A DNA stretch of 64,000 nt. It comes from Marchantia polymorpha subsp. ruderalis. Its lineage: Eukaryota; Streptophyta; Marchantiopsida; Marchantiales; Marchantiaceae. The notes beneath the pieces are model-generated. The model was not told the origin of the DNA, did no database searches, and saw only the letters and a list, made by a program, of their open reading frames with translations. Below are positions 22,913 through 32,205 of the stretch, piece after piece; position 1 is the first letter of the stretch, and every line of letters starts with the position of its first letter. Position numbers and translations under genes: made by a program. Where the stretch lies: positions 20,299,501-20,363,500 of the forward strand of contig AP031355.1 of the NCBI GenBank assembly GCA_037833965.1. Reading direction: 5' to 3'.

Positions 22913-23589
22913 GCTTGACTTTTAAGCTCAAAAAATACAAATTGACTGCATGTTTTCAAAATCTTAAAAAAAACGCTAAAAGCTCACTTTTGCAAAAGAG
23001 ACCATTTGTAACTCTAAACAAAAAGACCAACATGGATAATTCTACGAAGCCTACGAGTTCTGAGCATTGAAAAGCTAGGCGGAAGATGAAAGCAACGAAG
23101 CGGCCTTCACCAAAAATTGTTGAAACCGATATTTTTGTTGCTACAGTTGGATCTCATAGAACTCAAAGTGCTCGGGTGTTCGTATATTCTGGGCTGGAAA
23201 TATTAGATTAATAGGTTCATCTACCTGATGCAAACCATGGACCGAGACGCAGTGTTGGATAAGACTTCACACCAGCTTCCGCGTTCATTTGATGTAATTT
23301 GATAAAGTTTGATATGTGGATTTCCAACCGAGCGTGTACATGGCAGGCCGCCAGCCTGCTAGGTAACCATGATCAGCATCACGAACTATTTCCCATTTTA
23401 AACACAATCTTGAGAAGTACGCCTTAAGTGCCACACGAAGCATCATTAAAATGTTCGTAACAATTGGAAGAGAAATAGATTATTGATCTCGGTGAAATCA
23501 ATGAATGTCCGCTTAACCATGCATGTTGTAGCAGCTGCTGCTGCAAACGCATGTTGATAACACCTCCATGTTGCAGGAATGAAGACAAG
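22913..23589. other. Spacer at the centre of the inverted duplication
   Basis: About 680 bp of AT-rich DNA without counterpart in either arm. No gene seen. It separates two divergently transcribed promoters by about 1.1 kb in all. Confidence 0.6.
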
Positions 23590-23823
23590 CTCAGCTTAGG
23601 CTTGGGGCAAGTAAAGCGTGATCACACTGCATACACAGTGAGGAGATGTCTGCAAATATGACTTTTCCCTCAAGGTCCAGATCAGATGTTGGACGAGATA
23701 GAAATGGTCGGTCATGTAGACAGGTCTCACTCCGCCAGGTCTACACGACGGCTTGGGTGGGCTCTGAGTCATGCATGTCATTCAAGCGTCATGAGATACT
23801 AGTGTCCCGAGCTTTCTGATTTG

Positions 23824-23830
23824 TATAAAG
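23824..23830 (+). promoter_or_regulatory. TATA box of gene 4
   Basis: TATAAAG lies 108 bp before the ATG and is followed by CTCTCAAAC, as in gene 3. The upstream blocks shared with gene 3 (ATGCATGTCATT and AAGCGTCATGAGA) contain TGACG-like halves that could be bZIP sites. Confidence 0.75.
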
Positions 23831-23931
23831 CTCTCAAACATCTACCAAGTCATCAAGCCATCTTCTCCTCTCACCGTCCTCACGCCTCTGCCTCACAAAC
23901 ATCCATCTTTTTGGACGTGAGCTCGAGTAAA

Positions 23932-25377
23932 ATGGCCGCTCCCCGCCGCTTGAATATTTTCCTGCTAGTAGCAGTAGTGCAAATCGCATTTGCAAACCTT
24001 TCAGCTTGTGAAAACGATAAAATCATCTCCTTAGATCTCAAGCATCTAGACCATCATGTAGACTCTCCACTGCACGATGCCCACACTACATTCGCCGAGA
24101 GAATTCACAGCGCTGTGAAGAGGAGTCAAGCCCGAGCTTCAGCTTTCAAAAGCATTGTGGGGGCCGGAGTGACTCCCAGAGGACTCAACTTCGACTCGAC
24201 GATCGAGCTGTCCACAAAAGCCACCAGCTTCCAGTCGCCCGTCTCTGCAGCGCCGGGGGGCTACATCATGAGCATTTCAATAGGAACGCCCCCGCAGACG
24301 AGGACCGCCATCGCAGACACGGGCAGCGACCTCGTCTGGCTGCAGTGCGCTCCGTGCTCCGTGTGCTACCAGCAGCCCGATCCACTCTTCGACCCTCGGC
24401 AGTCCTCGACCTATAAGAAAATCCGATACTTCAGCTCGCTCTGCGGCGAGCTGCCTCAAGTGTCCTACAACTGGGGCTACTGCACGTACCGCTACGGCTA
24501 TGGGGATCAGTCCACCACGCAGGGAGACTTCGCCCTCGACACTCTGACACTCAGCGCCACAGATGGCTCCACTCAGACCGTCCCCAACTTCGCATTCGGC
24601 TGCGGGAAGCGCAACCAGGGCACCTTCTCCGGCACCGATGGACTGGTTGGTCTGGGACGCGGTGCCATCTCCTTCAACGAGCAGATCGGATCCCTCATCG
24701 GCTCGAAATTTTCTTATTGCCTGGTCGATGCTTTCAGCTCGGCCACGGAGACGAGCCCCCTGATTCTCGGAGATGCTGCAGAGTCCACCGGCAACAGTCT
24801 AAATGCAATGATCAAATACACTCCTCTGATCCGTAACCCAGCGGCCGATACATTCTACTATGTGAAACTGAACGGGATTTTGGTGAACAATAGGCCGGTA
24901 TCGGGAATTCGGTCTAGCGATTTCACGCTCAATGTTTTGACGGGCCAAGGAGGAGTGATTTTGGACTCGGGGACCACCATCACGCAGCTCATCCAGTCGG
25001 CCTACATTCCTCTTCTGACGAAGCTGCAGTCGCTTATTCAGTACTCTCAGATTGACAGCTCCCAGATTGGGCTCGACCTCTGCTACGATCTGTCAGGGGT
25101 CGCGAGCCCGACTTTCCCCTCAGTCACTTTCCAGTTCCAGGGTGTGGATCTTGTCCTTCCTGCGAATAATTTGTTCTTGCAGATCGATGATCAAGGGACC
25201 ACTTGCTTGGCCTTGGCTGGAACCAGCGACTTCACCATCATCGGCAACATTCAGCAACAGAACCATTACTTCCTGTACGATGTGGCTAACGAGCGTGTGG
25301 GCATCGCTCCCGTCGACTCTTGCTCGAATGTGAGGATCATAGATGCTTCTGAAGGCAGTGCCAAGGACGAGCTTTGA
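23932..25377 (+). CDS. A1-family aspartic protease, gene 4 (481 aa), C-terminus KDEL
   Basis: An intronless gene whose start is the ATG in AAAATGGCCGCT. Residues 1-21 are a signal peptide (MAAPRRLNIFLLVAVVQIAFA). The propeptide is LDLKHLDHHVDSPLHDA through VTPRGLNFDS. Catalytic DTGS (Asp129) and DSGT (Asp345) are intact, with flap YGYGDQSTTQGD. The cysteine-rich insert LQCAPCSVCYQQPDPLFDP is typical of nepenthesin-like plant proteases. It ends GSAKDEL, a canonical ER-retrieval signal, so the enzyme or its precursor should be held in the ER or in ER-derived bodies. That location is inferred from the tail. It is the best-preserved member of the cluster. Confidence 0.96.
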   Translation: MAAPRRLNIFLLVAVVQIAFANLSACENDKIISLDLKHLDHHVDSPLHDAHTTFAERIHSAVKRSQARASAFKSIVGAGVTPRGLNFDSTIELSTKATSFQSPVSAAPGGYIMSISIGTPPQTRTAIADTGSDLVWLQCAPCSVCYQQPDPLFDPRQSSTYKKIRYFSSLCGELPQVSYNWGYCTYRYGYGDQSTTQGDFALDTLTLSATDGSTQTVPNFAFGCGKRNQGTFSGTDGLVGLGRGAISFNEQIGSLIGSKFSYCLVDAFSSATETSPLILGDAAESTGNSLNAMIKYTPLIRNPAADTFYYVKLNGILVNNRPVSGIRSSDFTLNVLTGQGGVILDSGTTITQLIQSAYIPLLTKLQSLIQYSQIDSSQIGLDLCYDLSGVASPTFPSVTFQFQGVDLVLPANNLFLQIDDQGTTCLALAGTSDFTIIGNIQQQNHYFLYDVANERVGIAPVDSCSNVRIIDASEGSAKDEL

Positions 25378-26210
25378 TCCCAATCAGATGTAGAATGCAG
25401 TATTAACACCCTGATATTGAACGTAGACTGTGCATAAGACTATATTTGGAGCTGAAGTCGGGGAGGAGAAACTTTCAAATTCTCCATTCATCGTGTACTC
25501 CTTATCTTCGGCAAGCGTTCAGGTGTGATGATAGTAAATTTGAGCAAGTACTGAAGTACTCCAGCTCGATACAAACAGTGGTACTAGCATTTGCTCTGAC
25601 TTTAGAATAAGATGTCCTCGATGAAGCACTGGATTGTTTGTTGTACACCAACAGTTCGACAGATATATTAAACCAAAATGAGCTTCTGAAGAGAGGTTGT
25701 AATTCAACCTCCATCACAAGATCGTTTATCTCTTCTGCAAGGTTGATCTGTCGTCATTACCACCTAATGAGAACAGCTTGATGTGTAGCATATTACTATC
25801 CAATCGAAAGTAGCTTAAAATTAATTTATGGCAATATGCAGTTTTCATCCCAAGGGATAAATAACCTTCAAAAACGTCTATGAGTTCTCGAGGAGATGGG
25901 ATGATGCGCGTCAGGACTTTTTGAGAAGATTTGGTCGATCGAAGTGGAGATCCTAGCTGGACAGCTCGGTAAAGTAGAAAAGCATTCGTTTGCCAAAAAA
26001 TTTGTGAGCACGGATTATGGATGGGAGCAGTAAACTCTTGCAAACTATTCAACAGATACTTATTTTCATCTCCTTTACTTCGAATTGCAGTCGATCAATC
26101 CTAGTTTCCAAACGCAGTATAATGATACAACTGGATTTACCCGTACCTGCAAGAGCTTTAGCTCGTTCAATACTTCTACCAGTACCCATGTTCAAACGTT
26201 GGTAAACCAC

Positions 26211-28039
26211 AGCTCTTCGGCAATAAAGATCTGATCAGTGCAACCAATGAATATTATCGCAACCGATACGGAGACACCAACTGTCATAAACAGAAACTAT
26301 AATCTGTCAGTAAGGAATAAGAACATTCACTTTGAGACCTACAAGGAACTTCAACCCATGTCGTGAGCTGTAGAATGATAGATTGAATAAAACTGCATCA
26401 CAGGTGCATGTTATACAGTGTTATCTTCACGTCTATAATATTTGAAGAATCTAAACGATTATGGTAGGTTTTAACACAGAGTTTATGAACATAAATTCAT
26501 TCTACTGCAGATGGGAAGAAAAATCTTAATACACATAGCAAATGTGTAACATTTTCACTGTTTCAGTGGAATTAAAGGCTTTGATCTTCCCCCTAGTCAT
26601 TCAATTTGTTTTGTAATGTAGTTTTACGTTTTGGTCGATAACTTATAAACAATTACAATGTATGACCTTTGATCAATCCATGGATGTGTTATGAAGAGAA
26701 ATATTGAGACCGGCTAAATTGTGGACAATATGAGGGGTCAAGAAGATGATGAAACACAATAAAAATATTTTATTTTATATTATCGAAAAAAAACTGGGAG
26801 CTTTTTGTGTAATCATTGAGGGTGCGGTACTAGTTTGGCACCAGTCAGTACTAGTCCCTTCTCCAAGTCGACAACGTGGAGCCCACAGTTTGGCTGCTTG
26901 ACATGTAAAGACTCATTCACAAATGTCACTCATGCCTACACCTGAGTACCATAGTGTTCGAGCACACGTAGCCTACAATCAGTTTAGTATTGATTTTAGT
27001 TCAATTTGCCATCCGGGGCCTCTCAGTACCAAATGCTTAGAAATCCGAGACTCACCTTGCGGGCCGTATGCCAAAACTGGATAAGTTCGGGACGAGAAAA
27101 CTGTTTGCATATTCTAAAGAACTGGGGTCCCTTAATTCATGGTAATGCCCATGCAAGGTCACGTGTGGTTGATGAGAATGGATGGGGGCAGCGATCCAGC
27201 AGAACATCTAGTACATGTCCAGCCTAGAGACGAATACTTAAAAGCCTTCATTGTTGCAGGTATGACGGAACCGGACCTACGATTGGCTGCGTGTGGTGCT
27301 GATAACGTGGTGCGAAAGTCGATATAACAGTAGGAAATTAATTATTGTTTCACACGGTAACAAAGTGCTGGTGATGCACATTTATCGTCACGCAGATCAG
27401 GTCCCACCGCGGACAGCAAGCGTTCTGTCTGAGCCCCGGTCGAGTCATCACTCGTGCACCTGAGGGAAAAAGCTCGAGTATATATTTCCCCAGCCCGATT
27501 CATGGACTGTTCAGAATTCAGACCGTATTACATTCTCGTCAGACAAACAGTTGGCACAAAATTATGTGAACTACCTCGACAAGTACTAGCTATGATCTAG
27601 TGAAACGCCTTGGTCGATAACAGGAGACAAATAAAAATTATCGGTATGTTTTTTTTCCTTCATCTGAATCCAAGTGCGTAATAGCGTTCCAACTTAACAG
27701 GGCTTATGATCGACAGTCTCTGCAGTTGAAACTTCTCATCACGTGCATCTTGCTGAGAGAGTGCATTCTAGAGAGCTGAGATCAACGTTGCCTGTTCGAT
27801 GCAACCTATCAAATTGCAAATCTTCTTAAAACCTGGCCAGAAGAACAATGCCACGGACACAACAGTGTTCATTTCGTGCGATGTTCATGGTCACGTAACC
27901 ACACCGCATCGGTGTTTCTTAAGTTTCTAGTTGATTCCGCATTCAAATTCGCTGGATGAGTGCGTCCTGATTCAAAACACTTTTTCCGTCCAACAGGTCT
28001 ATTCCACGGAGGTAATCTAGTGGGAACAGCTTGATGGTC
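26211..28039. other. Intergenic DNA, decayed palindrome arm
   Basis: No gene seen. The stretch 27250-27470 is an inverted copy of 18890-19110 (ATGACGGAACCGG... and GTGCGAAAGTCGATAT). Short frames at 27006-27327 have no recognisable product. Confidence 0.5.
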
Positions 28040-28732
28040 ATTTACATCTTCATCCCTCGCCTTTCTGACGATTCCAGTCAGTTCGGTTGGAGGCTCCTGG
28101 ATCTGGATCTCTATTTGATTGTAAAGTCACCTTCTGGACTTTACAGCACGTATTATATTGTTATCCACAATCACGAGATATGTCGCACCCCAGGAGTCCA
28201 TCCGCCACTTATCGTGCGGGCCAGAATATCCGACCCCACACACATACTGTTGCCCACTCGTGCAAAGCGTTCGTCGTCAAAAACTTCTCCACAGAACTTT
28301 TAGTCTGCTGAGGACATCCACGAAGAACGCCAGCATTTCAAGCTCTTTCGATAGACCTCGGAATAATTGCTCTGGAAGAAACTATGGTGAAAATTATAAA
28401 CAATAAAGATGCAGGACTGAATTGAGCATTTTTTCAGGCCCAGACTCGTTCACCCTATCACGGTTATTTGATGCCCACAATTCAAGCGCCTTAGAAGCGT
28501 TCCAATCTCAATATATAATCGACACAGCTTCCTCTTTCCAGCAGTTCATGTCTTCCTTCTCCTGAAAGCCCACAATCCTCAATCTTGTCATAGCCGACTT
28601 GGAATATCGTGGCCAGCGGAACCACACGCCGAGGTATAAAATTCGATTCGACCGCGCCCACGACGAGCAAGGGTGTCAGCTTTGAGTCACCCGTCACATC
28701 ATCCCCAGGAAGTTACATCATGTGCCTCTACA
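28040..28732 (+). pseudogene. Truncated copy of protease gene 2 (promoter plus part of the propeptide)
   Basis: 28040-28595 copies the gene 2 upstream region and 5' leader. An internal deletion then removes the start codon, signal peptide and first half of the propeptide, joining GACTTGG directly to AATATCGTGG. Reading resumes as IKFDSTAPTTSKGVSFESPV and ends at GSYIM, just before where the catalytic domain would start. There the sequence jumps to an inverted copy of 14215-13700. It cannot make a protease. Its TATA box (TATATAA, 28512-28518) is intact. Confidence 0.9.
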
Positions 28733-29310
28733 GTCAAGCCATTGCGTCTGCTAGGTCTACTTCATATTTTCCTGTCTGCTTGTATCGGGGCCTGCTAGCA
28801 TTACTGATGTAATCTGCAGTCTCAATATGGTTTATGTCTAAGTGTTCAAAGTGGGGAAGATCGAGCTACTTTCTTCTGAATCTTAACAATCACTACAAGA
28901 ACTACGTCAAGAACCCTGAATCTTTGAATAGAATTCTCCAACCCTACTTTGTCCATAAATGTTGATTAGTACAACTCTTATTATCCCACACAGAAATCTC
29001 ATCTCGCTCACAAGCCCGAGGCTCAAAGCTCGTACTTGGAGCTGAATGGAGGTGCTGTTGCGATGGTAGCACACGAGTAACCCCTCTTTGATGGGAAGCT
29101 GAATCAGACAGAAGTGTGCTGTGAATTGTATCTAGAGATGCAGTTACTGCAAGTAAGAGCCCGCGAGCACGTACAACACTGCATTCATGTCGGGGTCGGA
29201 AACCTGGTAGGATGCAACTACTTTGTATAAAGTATATTTGGTTCTTAACCGTACCCTACTGAACTTTGAACTTAAACTCATAAGGCCGCTTGCAGATGAG
29301 TCATAGTTTC
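28733..29310 (-). repeat. Inverted copy of 14215-13700 and 13215-13130
   Basis: TGTGCCTCTACAGTCAAGCC at the left end and GAACTACGTCAAGAACCC further right are reverse complements of the block near 14.0-14.2 kb. 29230-29310 mirrors 13130-13215. No gene inside. Confidence 0.8.
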
Positions 29311-29884
29311 AATTTTACTGATTCTACGAGATCAACGGCAACATCGTACATTCCACATCGGCTCTCCTGGATTTTAAATTCCAAAGCCTGTAACTATTCC
29401 TGAACAGGTCCAAGCCCGCTGCCGTTACGTACTCGTTACGGTGTGTGGTAACCCACTTTTTGTTTTTCGTCGGAATTAGAACATTTTTGATTAGTAAATA
29501 CCGTGGTAGCAGCTGTAAATAGTAATCGGTACGCAAAGCCAGAGTAAAAAGAGGATCGAGGACAGTCGAGGGGTTTTGGGCTTAGGCCACAGTGGAACGG
29601 GCGGTTCACGCTGCAGGACTTGCTTCGAGCACCTTCGGCGGTAGATCACTCATAACTTCCTCAATTCTTAACGCCTTGAGTTACTTAGGGTCTCGTTTGA
29701 AAGACCTCGACGCGCTCGTTCTAACGAGCCCAAGAACGCTTGCAACGGATGAGGACTCAGGGAGTTGTGACTGTTGGAAGATGCGAAGGAGAACGCCTAC
29801 GGATAGGCGGAAGGAGTTCGTCGTCAGCAGAATATACACCTTCGGCCCTAGATGGTCGCCTTCGGCGACGGACGTCTTCGGGTC

Positions 29885-30216
29885 AACTTCAAGTCGGAAA
29901 ACTTGAGGTCGGCGAACTCGAGGTCGGAGAACTTGAGGTCGGCGAACTTCAAGTCAGCAAACTCGAGGTCGGAAAACTTGAGGTCGGCGAACTCGAGGTC
30001 AAAGAACTTCAAGTCAGCAAACTCGGAGTTGGCAAACTTGAGGTCGGCGAACTCGAGGTCAAAGAACTTCAAGTTAGCAAACTCAGAGTCGGCGAACTTG
30101 AGGTCGGCGAACTCGAGGTCGGAGAACTCGGAGTTGGCAAACTTGAGGTCGGTGAACTCGAGGTCGGCGAACTTCAAGTCGGAGAACTCAAGGTCGGAGA
30201 ACTTGGAGTCGGCGAA
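29885..30216 (+). repeat. 15-bp minisatellite in element A
   Basis: Units of the form GAACTCGAGGTCGGC or GAACTTCAAGTCGGC repeat about 22 times. Because 15 is a multiple of three, open frames appear on both strands (ELEVG-like and DLEFA-like). A second short array lies at about 30479-30573. Inverted equivalents are in element B at about 33414-33511 and 33775-34061. Confidence 0.9.
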
Positions 30217-30874
30217 ACATCGTGCGGGCGCCTTCGGCGATAATAGATAACAAGCCTTCGACAGTGTGCCTTCGGCGAAGGATAAAACCGGCATAACTCT
30301 TTCAACTCGTAACGGTTTGACTCAGTTAGGGTCTCGTTAGAAAGAGCTCGACGCGCTCGTTCCAACGAGCCCAAGAACTCTTGAAACGGATCAAGGATCT
30401 GTGAGTTATAGGTGTCGGGAGTGACTATTACAAATAGGCAAAGGTGCGGAACTGCGTCTTCGGCGGTCAACGCCTTCGGAGAACTCGGAGTCGGCGAACT
30501 TGAGGTTGGCGAACTCGAGGTCGGCGAACTTCAAGTCGGCAAACTCGGAGTCGGCGAACTCGAGGTCGGCAAACCGGATGCGGTTCAGAGATCTTGCGGA
30601 GTCCATATCTTTGCGATGGACGGTCGGATGGATCTGAAATTTGGTGGGGCCGTTGATCTCAGTCGGCCACGCATGCCTGCAAATATTCAGCCTCAGATCT
30701 CGGATGTAAAGACGCTGGCGGCTCTGTACAGTAGGCTTAGGATTCAGATTTAGGGTTAGGGTTAGATTTAGGTTGTAAGTTAGAGGGGAAGGTAGCCGCC
30801 GACTCCTCAGGTGTAGGATCTGTTGCGGCTCGCACCCTAGCGGGTAGTGTAGTGTTAGTTAGGACCTTTGAGGG

Positions 30875-30880
30875 TATAAA
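30875..30880 (+). promoter_or_regulatory. TATA box of element A
   Basis: GGTATAAAGTAG, conserved in every member of the family just before an inverted repeat (CAAGGC...GCCTTG, 30887-30903). It would drive transcription into the ~0.9 kb tail and beyond the element. Confidence 0.6.
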
Positions 30881-32205
30881 GTAGATCAAGGCGTTTTGCC
30901 TTGGGACTCTTCCAGTTTCGGAAGTGCAGATCAGGAACTCACTTTCTTGGCGTGTTTGTGCATTTTGGTCCTGGCACCACGTAGAGAAGCTGCAGCATAG
31001 CGAAGTTTCCGTATGTTGTAGTTGAAGGCCTTCGGCCGAATGTTCAGAGCTAGCACCCGGTTAGAGACTTGAGTAGTGCGGATCTGCACCTGCGGGTGAT
31101 TTCTGATGCTCAGAGCCGGCTGCGAGTTAGATACTTGAACAGTTTCCCCTTACTCCTTCGAGTGACATATCCTGATTGTACTCCTACGGGAAGTTTCCCC
31201 TGAATGCCAATGTGAAGTTTTATTACTTCGTGTAAGCCTTGGTTTGTAATTCAGGTTGTGTGTGTGTTACTGGATCGTGTCTCAGTTAAGTTCTCAGTCG
31301 GGTCTGCACTCCCTGCGTTTGGTGTGATAGTCGAGGGTGACGTCCACGGCGTATGAAGAGGCTTCGTTCCGAAGTGGGAAGTCCAGTCCGGGTACCCTAC
31401 GCTAGTTCCTGGCGGAAGGGCAGTAAAAGCCGGAGTGGGAGGCACTACCTGCAGAGTCTCTGAGTGAACTTTTGAGACACTTTCCCCCTGAAATCCGAAG
31501 CGGAGGTCCTGACCGACCTCCGAGTTGTGCTTTTGCCAGTTTCAGGTGTGTGTGTGTGTGTGTGTTGAGTGACCACGCTGTACCGTGCATCCTCCGAGCA
31601 TCCTCCGAGTCGAGATCCTCCTCCGAGTCGAGCCTCCGAGTCGAGCACTGCAGTATTTCTGGGAGTGACAGTCGCCTAGAATTCAAACTCTACAAAAGTT
31701 TGTTAAAACGTGACATTTTTACTCTGTGTGTTGCCTCTGTCCCTGTGGGTTCGATCTTTTTACCACCATACTGCAGTTTTAGCCTTTGGTGGGTTATTAC
31801 ACGGTGCACGCAGCGCTACAGCGCAGCTACAAAATTGCTCCGCCCTCTTTTCCTTTCTTCCATTTTCGCATCGAGGACGAGGCTGGGACGGCGATTGTGC
31901 ATTGCCTCTAGATAATGGTTCTCGGAGTGAATTTTCTCTCTTCTTCTTCCATTTTGACATCGAGGACAACACTGCGAAAGTGATTGTGTATTGCTTTCAG
32001 TTTACGTTTCTCGGAGCGGATGCTTGAGCAGCGAACGCTAGTTTTGCGATGGCGAATGTTTTGCATGGGGCGAGTGGAGAAGTACGATTCGGAAATGGTC
32101 TCTCCTCTCTCTCGATATTAATTTGTTGTCATGGGGCTGTTTATGATTGAAGTGTCATTCTGCGTAAGTTTCTTGTGACTTTTGAGCTAATCTCTTTGTA
32201 CTAAT

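Larger units (their letters stand above)
23590..26210 (-). repeat. Inverted duplication, right arm (carries gene 4)
   Basis: This is the reverse complement of 20380-22912 with modest divergence. It begins with GCTTGGGGCAAGTAAAGCG at about 23602 and ends around the block with CCCATGTTCAAACGTTGGTA near 26190. Confidence 0.9.
29444..31801 (+). mobile_element. Element A: LTR-like TG...CA fossil (2,358 bp), non-coding type
   Basis: It starts TGTGGTAACCCAC and ends GTGGGTTATTACA, with inverted ends matching 11/13. It is flanked by CGGTG at 29439-29443 and 31802-31806, and copy 1 of the duplication gives the empty site. Inside are two ~125-bp structured modules (about 29650-29775 and 30290-30420), 15-bp minisatellites, a telomere-like run at 30749-30765, a TATA box at 30875-30880 and a ~0.9 kb tail with (TG)n. 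TG/CA ends, a 5-bp duplication and a mid-element promoter suit a solo LTR (U3 ~1.4 kb, R/U5 ~0.9 kb). No coding region is recognised. Looks whole. Confidence 0.8.

Noticed and set aside
29740-30294. Open frames on both strands across the 15-bp minisatellite
   Set aside because: A repeat unit divisible by three keeps frames open automatically. The peptides are pure repeats with no conserved start.
29885-30573. CRISPR-like array
   Set aside because: The repeats are contiguous 15-mers without unique spacers, in a plant-type genome, inside a mobile element.
30749-30765. Interstitial telomere scar marking a chromosome fusion
   Set aside because: The run is short and sits at the same place in several element copies, so it belongs to the element.
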